The notes beneath the pieces are model-generated. The model searched no databases and was not told the origin of the DNA. It saw only the letters and a program-made list of their open reading frames with translations. A stretch of DNA of 64,000 nt from Lachnospiraceae bacterium (lineage in GTDB: Bacteria > Bacillota > Clostridia > Lachnospirales > Lachnospiraceae): positions 124,001 to 188,000 of the forward strand of contig JAILNS010000015.1 of the NCBI GenBank assembly GCA_024691305.1, read 5' to 3'. This document shows, piece by piece, positions 38,171 through 47,539 of the stretch (its first letter is position 1; each line of letters begins with the position of its first letter). The translations under genes and the position numbers were made by a program.

Positions 38171-38677
38171 ATGAAACAAAAAGTTTTTCAGCTTCTTGTA
38201 GACAATACATCAGGTGTACTGAGCCGAATATCGGGACTTTTTTCAAGAAGAGGCTATAATATCGAATCAATTACCGCGGGAGTGACCGCAGATCCTCGAT
38301 ATACCCGAATAACGATAGTTACGAGCGGCGACGACGAAATATTGGATCAGATAGAAAAGCAGGTTTTTAAACTCGTCGATGTCAGGGATATCAAGGTCCT
38401 TGAACCTGAACACAGTGTATACAGAGAACTGGCACTTATCAAAGTAAAAGTCTCGGCAGACCGAAGGCAGGAGATCATCGCTATCGCAGATACAGATAAT
38501 TTCCGGGCTAAGATCATAGATGTATGCAAAGAGGCTCTGATCGTAGAACTTACCGGTAATCAGGACAAGATCGATACATTCATAAGTCTGCTTGACGGAT
38601 ATGAGATACTTGAACTTGCACGTACAGGTATAGCCGGTCTTGGACGCGGCATTGACAATGTAACTTATCTGCCTTAA
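38171..38677 (+). CDS. ilvH: Acetolactate synthase regulatory subunit, canonical copy
   Basis: 168 residues with the usual ACT motif (FQLLVDNTSGVLSRISGLFS, then RRGYNIES) and the C-terminal ALS_ss domain (LTGNQDKIDTFISLL). This is the more typical AHAS small subunit, conferring valine feedback and stimulating IlvB. Having it directly after another small subunit gene, with only one catalytic gene present, is unusual. The 48-base gap to ilvC has no terminator. Confidence 0.9.
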   Translation: MKQKVFQLLVDNTSGVLSRISGLFSRRGYNIESITAGVTADPRYTRITIVTSGDDEILDQIEKQVFKLVDVRDIKVLEPEHSVYRELALIKVKVSADRRQEIIAIADTDNFRAKIIDVCKEALIVELTGNQDKIDTFISLLDGYEILELARTGIAGLGRGIDNVTYLP

Positions 38678-38724
38678 GCCAAATGCTTTTGACAGTATGA
38701 TTATAAGTAAAGGAGATTTTATAA

Positions 38725-39744
<1,020 letters not shown>

Positions 39745-39796
39745 TCTTGTTTTATCTTAGGGGTAGTATAGTTTAATGTAATTAAGTATAATTAAG

Positions 39797-39828
39797 ACGG
39801 GAGGGACAAAATCCCTCCTGTTTTCTTT
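39797..39828 (+). terminator. Intrinsic terminator of the uraA-ilvC unit
   Basis: A 10-bp stem with one G-T pair (39797-39806 with 39812-39821, loop CAAAA) followed by TTTCTTTT. It lies between ilvC and the signalling operon. Confidence 0.85.
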
Positions 39829-39853
39829 TGTTGTTTTTGTAAGGCGGGATTTA

Positions 39854-41941
39854 ATGAACGAAAAAGATAATTTTCAGACGGAAAAAGCAGACCATATCAG
39901 GAGTATGCATCTGGTTATCGTAACAGTAGCGACTTTTGGCGCTATAGGACTGATATCTGCCGGAACTACGTTAAAATGGGAATTCTGGATCACACCGATC
40001 CTTGTCATAAGCACCGTTGCAGTCTGGATCATACACATTTCACAGTTATGGACTGAAGAGATCAGAGAAAGATGCTATATGATCTATATCATGATAGAAG
40101 TCTTTTTTCACGGTGTTCATGCTACCAGTTTTTTTGATGTAGCCCTTATGGCCTGCCTGATGATGGTTACGTTTTCTCTGACCGATAATATCAAACTTAT
40201 AAAATATTCTTTTTTGGAATATCTTCTTATTCTTGTAATGCAGTTTTATCTTGAGTATCGTGAAGATCTGATCACATTCGACGCTTTGAATATAAGCCGT
40301 CTGTTATTGCATGTGTTTACTGCGGTGATCGTTTACAGGGTATGTCTTTATACAGTCAGCAGAAGGATCATATATTCAGACACTATTGATGAATACAAGG
40401 AGCAGGTAAAAAAACGTGATAATGAGATGGAGGATTTTCTGACAAATATCTCTCACGAATTGCGTACACCTGTCAATGTTGTCAACGGTATATCAACTCT
40501 TATGATGAAGGATGATGACGGTGATAATATTAGGCAGATCCATAATGCCGGTATCCGTATGGCAGGGCAGATAGAAGATATTCTTGATTATACCGAGATA
40601 GATTCCGGTAAACTTATGCTTGAGTATGATAAATATATCATTTCGTCGCTGATAAATGATATAGTTGTAAACTTGCGTTTGAAATCGGAAAAAGATCTTC
40701 CGGAATTTATAATCGACCTTGATCCCGTAGTTCCCCTGACTCTAAAAGGGGATGTCAAAAAACTTCGAAAGATAATAGAACAGCTTTTAAATAATGCCGT
40801 TAAATTCACAAAAAGAGGAGGCATATGTTTAAAAATTAAATCCGAACCCAGAGACTACGGAATAAATCTTGATATAACCGTATCCGATACCGGAATAGGC
40901 ATGTCAAAGAGCGAAATACAAAGAAGTACCAGAGGGTTTTTTCAGGCTGATAAGAGCAGAGACCGTTCAAGTGGCGGTATTGGCCTGGGATTGACGATAG
41001 TTTATGGTTTTGTTCATGCTATGGGAGGTTTCGTAAATATAGAAAGTGAACCCGGCAGAGGAACAACGGTTACCGTAAGTATACCTCAGGAAGTTATCGA
41101 TCCGTCGCCATGCTTAAGCGTGGATCCAAATGTGGACAGATTTGTAGTATCGTATATCAAACCTGAAAAGTACAGCGTTCCCGCACTCAGAGACTATAAT
41201 CAGTCTATGGCGGAAAATATTGCAAGAGGTCTTAAGATACATTTGCATAACGCAGCAAATATAAAAGACCTTAAGACTCTTTGTGAGAATAATCCTGTAA
41301 CCCATATATTTATGGGGCGTGAAGAGTATGAAGAAGATACAGCTTACTTTAATGATCTGAGTAAGCAAAATGTATGTGTTGCCGTATCATCTGATGAAAT
41401 GCTTAATATACCACGTGACAGTAAAGTTATATGCATGCCTAAACCTTTATATGGGTTCCCGATAACCAAAATTTTAAATGCGGGTGATGACTATGATAAG
41501 GTCGTAGTGGATGATCTGTCAGGTAAAAAGGTGTCATTTGACGGAGTAAAAGCCTTAATAGTCGATGATGAGAGAATGAATCTGGTTGTTGCATCCGGAC
41601 TGTTTAAAGACTACAGGATGGATATAGATACAGCCGACAGTGGAGCAGATGCTTTGGAAAAATACCGCAATAACAACTATGATGTGATATTTATGGATCA
41701 CATGATGCCGGAAATGGATGGTGTGGAAACACTTCACAGGATAAGAGAAATCGGAAAAGAGACCGGAAGAGATACTCTTGTAGTAGCACTTACTGCCAAT
41801 GCTGTTTCGGGAGCCAGAGAGTTGTTTATGTCTGAAGGGTTTGACGGATTTATCTCCAAACCTATAGAGATCGGTGAATTTGAACGTGTTATGAAACGGA
41901 TCTTACCTGTTTCCATGGTCATATATGACGGAGGAAACTGA
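39854..41941 (+). CDS. Membrane hybrid histidine kinase (kinase, pseudo-receiver, receiver)
   Basis: Residues 1-170 contain about six hydrophobic segments, an integral-membrane input domain of unrecognised type. A linker helix leads to HisKA (ISHELRTP, His201) and a complete HATPase_c (NNAVKF, DTGIGM, GIGLGLTIV). Residues about 430-545 look like a receiver that has lost its Asp (FMGREEYEE) but keeps the Lys-Pro (CMPKP). A true receiver follows, with Asp615 in FMDHMMPEMDG. The stop is one base before the next kinase, so both are co-translated. With no Hpt of its own, it probably uses the Hpt of the neighbour. Confidence 0.9.
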   Translation: MNEKDNFQTEKADHIRSMHLVIVTVATFGAIGLISAGTTLKWEFWITPILVISTVAVWIIHISQLWTEEIRERCYMIYIMIEVFFHGVHATSFFDVALMACLMMVTFSLTDNIKLIKYSFLEYLLILVMQFYLEYREDLITFDALNISRLLLHVFTAVIVYRVCLYTVSRRIIYSDTIDEYKEQVKKRDNEMEDFLTNISHELRTPVNVVNGISTLMMKDDDGDNIRQIHNAGIRMAGQIEDILDYTEIDSGKLMLEYDKYIISSLINDIVVNLRLKSEKDLPEFIIDLDPVVPLTLKGDVKKLRKIIEQLLNNAVKFTKRGGICLKIKSEPRDYGINLDITVSDTGIGMSKSEIQRSTRGFFQADKSRDRSSGGIGLGLTIVYGFVHAMGGFVNIESEPGRGTTVTVSIPQEVIDPSPCLSVDPNVDRFVVSYIKPEKYSVPALRDYNQSMAENIARGLKIHLHNAANIKDLKTLCENNPVTHIFMGREEYEEDTAYFNDLSKQNVCVAVSSDEMLNIPRDSKVICMPKPLYGFPITKILNAGDDYDKVVVDDLSGKKVSFDGVKALIVDDERMNLVVASGLFKDYRMDIDTADSGADALEKYRNNNYDVIFMDHMMPEMDGVETLHRIREIGKETGRDTLVVALTANAVSGARELFMSEGFDGFISKPIEIGEFERVMKRILPVSMVIYDGGN

Positions 41942-41942
41942 T

Positions 41943-44900
41943 ATGAAATATATTAAAAGATTAAAAAAAATCATTACGGATCCTGAAATAGATTTTAGGG
42001 AAAGACAGTTTCTTCTTTTATCCCTGACATCCTGTCTTGCTGTTTTTATAGTATTTATCGGAGATTTACTTATCGGTGAATATGCCGGTGAACTTATAAT
42101 ACTTGGCATTACCATATGTCTTACGCCGATCATAGCAGGAATTTCGTTATATTTTCATAAAGTCAGGTTCGGATCCATACTGGTATCCGCATGGATTGTT
42201 TTTGTTGTTATGCCCGGAACATATTATTTCGGTGGAGGTTTTTACGGCGGATCTCTCATCTGGTTTGCGTTCAGTTCAGTTTTTATAGGATTGATACTTA
42301 CCGGAGTCATAAGAAAGGTAATGATAAGCATTTTATGTCTTGTAGCAATTTCGGAGTATCTTCTTTCGTATTATAAGATAATCAATATACCGTCTCATTC
42401 TGTTTGGTCTTATTATGTTGATTCCGTAGTATCCGTGATCGTAGTTATATTTACTATAAGCATACTTGTTAATTTCCAGGGGCAATTACTGTTAAAAGAG
42501 AATAAAAGAGCCAAAGAACAGGCCCAAAAAGTTGATGAAATGAATAAGGCTCAAAACAGGTTCTTTTCCAGTATGAGCCATGAGATCCGTACTCCTATAA
42601 ATACGATCATAGGATTAAATGAGATCATATTAAGACAAAAAGACGTATCCGATGAAGTGGTAGCGGATGCAAAAAAGATGCAGGGTGCAGGAAAAATGCT
42701 TCTTGCGATCATAAATGACATTCTTGATATGAGCAAGATCGAGTCAGGACAGATGGACATAGTTCCGGTTCCGTATAATATCGGTGGAATGCTGTCGGAT
42801 ATTGTGAACATGATATGGGCAAGAGCCAATGAAAAAGGATTGAAATTCAGGGTAAACGTGGATCCCGATACACCTGCACAGTTATTCGGAGATGAGGTCA
42901 GGATAAAGCAGGTACTTGTAAATATCTTAAATAATGCCGTTAAGTATACAAAAGAAGGTTCCGTAACCTTATATATCGAATCTGACAGGATTTCTGTCAA
43001 TCAGGTGCTTTTGACACTGTCGGTATCGGATACCGGTATGGGTATAAAGAAAGATGCCCTTCCGCACCTGTTTGAAGCATTTAAAAGAGTTGACGAAGAG
43101 AAGAATCGGAATATAGAGGGTACAGGCCTCGGACTTTCCATAGTAAAACAGATCGTTGACCTTATGGACGGTGAAATATCCGTTAACAGCGTATATACAC
43201 AAGGTTCTACATTTACGGTCAGATTAAAACAGGATATCGTGGATCCTGAAGCGATAGGTGAAATTGACTTCAGTTCCAATGCGAAATTATATGAAAGGAC
43301 AGTTTACAGACAAAGTTTTGAAGCACCGGATGCAAATATACTTATAGTTGATGATAATGAACTGAATCTTGATGTTGAAACAAAACTGCTTAAAGATACC
43401 AAGATTGCGATAGATACGGCACCCGGTGGGGCGGAAGCGCTTGTTGCAACTCTGAACAAAAGATATGATGTTATACTTATGGACCATCTCATGCCTGAAA
43501 TGGATGGTATAGAGTGTCTGCATGTCATACGTGATCAGGAAGGCGGTCTAAACAGGAATACGCCGGTAATCGTGCTTACTGCAAATGCCGGTTCAGAGAA
43601 CCAGGAACTGTACAGACAGAGCGGATTTGACGATTATCTCGTAAAACCTGTAAGCGGTGATTCGCTGGAATCCATGTTGGTTAAGCATATCCCATCGGAA
43701 AAAGTTTTTATGACCGATCTTTCATCAATATCCGCCGATATGCAACATGCGCACAGATATATCAGAAAGACGTCGATCCTTGTCACCACCGACAGTGTAT
43801 GTGATCTGCCACAAAATATCGTCCGTAAACTTCATATTCCGATAGTATCTTACCGGGTTACTACCGAAAACGGAGTATTTCTTGATAATACAGAGACTAA
43901 TGCGAGAGAAGTTATCGGTTATATGGAATCCGGCAACAGGCTCATATCATCAGATGCACCTTCAACGAAAGTATATGAAAGATTTTTTGCCGACAGGTTA
44001 AATGAGGCACAGCAGATATTACATATAACGATGGCAAAGAACACAAGTGCAGGATATGAAAATGCCCGTGCTGCAGCCAGCGTGTTCGATAACGTTACGG
44101 TGGTGGATTCGGGTCATCTTTCCTGCGGTATGGGATTGATGGTTCTTGCGGCATACAGAATGGCAAGTGAGAACAGGCCTTTGGATGTTATCCTTGAACA
44201 GCTGGAAAAAATTAAAAATAAAGTGGAATCCGGTTTTATAGTAAATGATACCGAATATTTGAGAAGGATGGGAAGGCTGAGTGATCCTATACATAACATT
44301 TCCAAAACCTTGCTTTTGCATCCTGTTATAAGGCTTAAAAACAGTGGAATGCATGTGAAGGGAATATATAACGGTAATATGGATAAATGTATATACCAGT
44401 ATATTCTGAAGACTCTCAGATACTCTGCCGGAATAGATAATGATGTTTTATTTGTTGCACATGTGGGAATGAATGAATCTGAGTTAGATAAGATCTGCGA
44501 TATGATAAAAGAAAGATATTATTTTAAAAATATCATTTGTGTTCAGGTATCAAGCGCCATATCATTAAACGCCGGTCCCGGAACATTCGGATTGCTTTTT
44601 ATGAATAAGACTGATGAATCATACAATATTGCCGGATTTATGCCTCAGAGACATGACGGTAAGGATAAAGATTCTGCTGAGGAAGTTTATGAACAGGCTC
44701 TAAATAAAAATGAGCATGAAAATCCCGATAATGATCCCGGTTATAATACTATAAATACGGATAAAAAGTGGTATGAAGAACTAAAAACGGTAGACTATAA
44801 TGAAGGTATCAGGCACAGCGGTTCGGAAGACGGATATAAAACGACCTTGGAAATATATGCTGAAGGATACACAAAAGCATACCGGGACATACAGAAGTAT

Positions 44901-45383
44901 TATGAGAATAAAGACTGGAGCAGTTATGCCATCAAAGTTCATGCACTTAAGAGTTCGTCAAGGATAATTGGAGCCGATAAACTCGGAGAACTTGCTCAGA
45001 CGCTTGAAGATGCCGGGAAATCCTGTGACGAAGAATATATAATGGAACATAATGAAGAACTATTAAATGGTTATACTTTAATTTATAACGAGGTTCAACA
45101 GGTTATACATCAGGGTGATGAGACGCTGGCAGAAGCAGACATCGAAGAATCCTTGGAAGATAATCGACCGTTTGCAGACAGCTTTGTTATTGAGTATACT
45201 TATGATGCATTGACAAAAGCAGCCGAAAACAAGGATATTGACACTGTTGAAGATGTGCTTAAAGAAGTTGAGGGATACAGATTTATATCTGATGATGATG
45301 AAAAGATCAAATCTATAAAGGAATGTGCCGATAATTTTGATTATGCAGGTATACTTAAGGTTTTATCTGCTAAGGATGATTAA
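41943..45383 (+). CDS. Membrane hybrid histidine kinase with receiver, DegV and Hpt domains
   Basis: 1146 residues. The membrane input (1-180, about six segments) is followed by HisKA (MSHEIRTP, His213), HATPase_c (NNAVKY, DTGMGI, GLGLSIV) and a receiver (Asp514 in LMDHLMPEMDG). Residues about 610-885 form a full DegV domain: TTDSVCDL, SSDAPS, ITMAKNTSAGYENA, VVDSGHLSCGMG, EYLRRMGRLSD and GPGTFG all align to family motifs. An Hpt domain follows (VHALKSSSR, His1000), then an acidic helical tail. DegV/FakB proteins bind fatty acids, so a lipid-responsive phosphorelay is inferred. The start is placed at the ATG after GGAGG rather than 18 bases earlier. Confidence 0.88.
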   Translation: MKYIKRLKKIITDPEIDFRERQFLLLSLTSCLAVFIVFIGDLLIGEYAGELIILGITICLTPIIAGISLYFHKVRFGSILVSAWIVFVVMPGTYYFGGGFYGGSLIWFAFSSVFIGLILTGVIRKVMISILCLVAISEYLLSYYKIINIPSHSVWSYYVDSVVSVIVVIFTISILVNFQGQLLLKENKRAKEQAQKVDEMNKAQNRFFSSMSHEIRTPINTIIGLNEIILRQKDVSDEVVADAKKMQGAGKMLLAIINDILDMSKIESGQMDIVPVPYNIGGMLSDIVNMIWARANEKGLKFRVNVDPDTPAQLFGDEVRIKQVLVNILNNAVKYTKEGSVTLYIESDRISVNQVLLTLSVSDTGMGIKKDALPHLFEAFKRVDEEKNRNIEGTGLGLSIVKQIVDLMDGEISVNSVYTQGSTFTVRLKQDIVDPEAIGEIDFSSNAKLYERTVYRQSFEAPDANILIVDDNELNLDVETKLLKDTKIAIDTAPGGAEALVATLNKRYDVILMDHLMPEMDGIECLHVIRDQEGGLNRNTPVIVLTANAGSENQELYRQSGFDDYLVKPVSGDSLESMLVKHIPSEKVFMTDLSSISADMQHAHRYIRKTSILVTTDSVCDLPQNIVRKLHIPIVSYRVTTENGVFLDNTETNAREVIGYMESGNRLISSDAPSTKVYERFFADRLNEAQQILHITMAKNTSAGYENARAAASVFDNVTVVDSGHLSCGMGLMVLAAYRMASENRPLDVILEQLEKIKNKVESGFIVNDTEYLRRMGRLSDPIHNISKTLLLHPVIRLKNSGMHVKGIYNGNMDKCIYQYILKTLRYSAGIDNDVLFVAHVGMNESELDKICDMIKERYYFKNIICVQVSSAISLNAGPGTFGLLFMNKTDESYNIAGFMPQRHDGKDKDSAEEVYEQALNKNEHENPDNDPGYNTINTDKKWYEELKTVDYNEGIRHSGSEDGYKTTLEIYAEGYTKAYRDIQKYYENKDWSSYAIKVHALKSSSRIIGADKLGELAQTLEDAGKSCDEEYIMEHNEELLNGYTLIYNEVQQVIHQGDETLAEADIEESLEDNRPFADSFVIEYTYDALTKAAENKDIDTVEDVLKEVEGYRFISDDDEKIKSIKECADNFDYAGILKVLSAKDD

Positions 45384-45394
45384 GGAGCGATCAT

Positions 45395-46153
45395 ATGAAA
45401 GGTACCAAAGGTGTTGTTGTTTTGGTAAGTACCGGGGAAGGTATTATAGTAAAAGGAATCGAAAGAAACTTAGGTGAAGCAGGTGTTGAATATGTTTATG
45501 CCGGTATTGATATAGAGAGTATCAAACGTAATCAGACTGTAGCGGATGTTTATGTTATTTATCTTTCTCCCGATATTCCCGGAATGACTCCCGCAATGAA
45601 CTGCGTAAATGCGGTTGTAAAGGAGACAAATATACCTCTTATCGTGATAGGGGAAAAAAATGAACAGGAAGACGCTGCAGCTGCTGTATATGGCCTTTCA
45701 GCAAATGCCTGGATGAACAGGCCACTCGATATGGAGGTTTTCTTAAAAAGAATTAAGGGATTTATATCGGAAAAAGCGAATAATAGGACAAACAAAAAGG
45801 TCCTTATCGTAGACGATGATCCAACCTATGCAAAGCTGGTTCGTCAGTGGCTTAATGAATATTACAATATTTCTATAGTGACTTCCGGTGCTGAGGCGGT
45901 TGATTTGTTGCAAAAATCGGAATTCAATCTTGTTCTTCTGGATTATGAGATGCCTGAAATGAACGGACCACAGGTCCTTGAAAAATTAAGAAGTGATGAT
46001 AAGACCAAGAGTATCCCGGTATTTTTTCTTACAGGCATAGGTACAAAAGAAAGCGTCTCCAGCGTAATGGCACTTAAACCGGAGGGGTATATTCTTAAGA
46101 CTGCAACTAAAGATGAACTTACAGTATATATAGAAAGATTTTTTAATAAATAG
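45395..46153 (+). CDS. Double-receiver protein (pseudo-REC plus REC)
   Basis: Residues 1-125 have a receiver-like fold, but the phospho-acceptor position reads YLSPDIPG with Ser in place of Asp, so it is probably inactive. Residues about 132-250 are a standard receiver (VLIVDDDP, LLDYEMPEMNG, Lys in ILKTATK). No output domain is present. The gene lies 11 bases after the DegV kinase, with GGAGCG before the ATG. It may act as a phosphate sink, a connector to the downstream cyclase, or a protein-protein output module. Confidence 0.87.
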   Translation: MKGTKGVVVLVSTGEGIIVKGIERNLGEAGVEYVYAGIDIESIKRNQTVADVYVIYLSPDIPGMTPAMNCVNAVVKETNIPLIVIGEKNEQEDAAAAVYGLSANAWMNRPLDMEVFLKRIKGFISEKANNRTNKKVLIVDDDPTYAKLVRQWLNEYYNISIVTSGAEAVDLLQKSEFNLVLLDYEMPEMNGPQVLEKLRSDDKTKSIPVFFLTGIGTKESVSSVMALKPEGYILKTATKDELTVYIERFFNK

Positions 46154-46171
46154 ACTAAACAGGAAGACATT

Positions 46172-47539
46172 ATGGAAAATTTATATTGGATCGCCGTCGT
46201 CGACGATGATACTTCTTCATTAAAGCTTATTAGGACGATGCTTACGGATAAAGGTATGCGTGTCAGTGTTATGCGATCCGGAAAAGATCTTCTTACTTTT
46301 GTGGAAAGACACATACCCGATCTTATACTTCTTGATATCATGATGCCTGAAATGGACGGATTTGAGACGTACAGGCTTCTTAGAGAACATGAGATAAAAG
46401 ATGGTCTGTCCAACGTACCGGTTATTTTTCTTACCGGAGACAGTGATATGGAAACTGAACATAAGGGACTTGAACTGGGGGCTGCGGATTTTATTCGTAA
46501 ACCTGTCAATTACAGCGTACTTATGCAGAGGATCCATAACACTGTAAGCAATTCCAAGGCTATCGTAAATCTTACAGAAGCCGCTACCGTTGATTTTCTC
46601 ACAGGTATATTGAATAAAGCAAGCGGGACCGAAGAGCTTACAAAAGCATGTTTAAACGATGACGGTGCACTTATGGTCCTCGATCTGGACAGTTTCAAAC
46701 TTGTTAATGATCTGTACGGTCATGATGTAGGTGATAAAGTATTATCATCGTTTGCGGATATATTAAGAACGGTTACCCGCCCGGGAGATATACTGTGTCG
46801 TCTTGGAGGCGATGAATTTGCTGTTTTTCTAAGGAATGTCTATACAGAAGAACCTATCGAAAGAATAAGCAATCAACTAAATGAAAAGACCATTATAAGA
46901 TGCTTTGAGCTTCTTGGCGAAGACCATAATATTCCGACCGGTGTTTCTCTCGGAGCTTGTTTTGTACCAAAATGCGGAAGGGACTATCAGGAATGTTTTA
47001 AAGCATCCGATGAAGCTTTATATACCGTAAAACAAAACGGGAAACACGGGTTTACAATATATGATCCTGATTACGAGTCTGAGCCCAAAGATGACAGTGA
47101 TCCGGATAAAGAGATCCATCAGACCATGCTTATCTCAAATGAAAGAGGCAGGATCGATGAACCGATGTGTGTCGGACTCGATGCATTTACTGCAATATAC
47201 CGATATAATATTCGTGTTATCTCGGATTTTGAGACAAATGCATGTCTTATCTTATTTTCAATTTCCATCGGAGAAGGGGAGAAGGAACTTCTGACAAAAG
47301 CTGCAGAGCAATTTACACAGATCCTTACAGCCAAACTTAAATCAAGTGATGTTATTATGCGGCGAAGATTAAACCGTATATATGTTTTGGTATCCGATTG
47401 CTCTTTAGATAAAGCATATGATCTGGCGAAAGGATTTATTGATGGTTGGCAGAAAAATGAATTTTCTTCAGACATTCAGATAGGATTTGCCATACGGGAA
47501 CTTGAACCCGATTCATCTAAAGAGGAGTGCTTTTTCTAA
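46172..47539 (+). CDS. Response regulator diguanylate cyclase (REC-GGDEF) with extra C-terminal domain
   Basis: Receiver domain with Asp55 (LLDIMMPEMDG), then a GGDEF domain with intact RLGGDEF (Gly212-Phe216) and an RPGD inhibitory I-site exactly five residues before the motif, so product feedback is expected. This is the only GGDEF protein in the window with a complete active site. Residues about 325-450 appear to be a second, eroded GGDEF-like fold (RRRLNRIYVLV at the signature position). It is the last gene of the four-gene signalling operon and its most likely output: synthesis of c-di-GMP on phosphorylation. The stop codon overlaps that of the convergent MATE gene. Confidence 0.9.
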   Translation: MENLYWIAVVDDDTSSLKLIRTMLTDKGMRVSVMRSGKDLLTFVERHIPDLILLDIMMPEMDGFETYRLLREHEIKDGLSNVPVIFLTGDSDMETEHKGLELGAADFIRKPVNYSVLMQRIHNTVSNSKAIVNLTEAATVDFLTGILNKASGTEELTKACLNDDGALMVLDLDSFKLVNDLYGHDVGDKVLSSFADILRTVTRPGDILCRLGGDEFAVFLRNVYTEEPIERISNQLNEKTIIRCFELLGEDHNIPTGVSLGACFVPKCGRDYQECFKASDEALYTVKQNGKHGFTIYDPDYESEPKDDSDPDKEIHQTMLISNERGRIDEPMCVGLDAFTAIYRYNIRVISDFETNACLILFSISIGEGEKELLTKAAEQFTQILTAKLKSSDVIMRRRLNRIYVLVSDCSLDKAYDLAKGFIDGWQKNEFSSDIQIGFAIRELEPDSSKEECFF

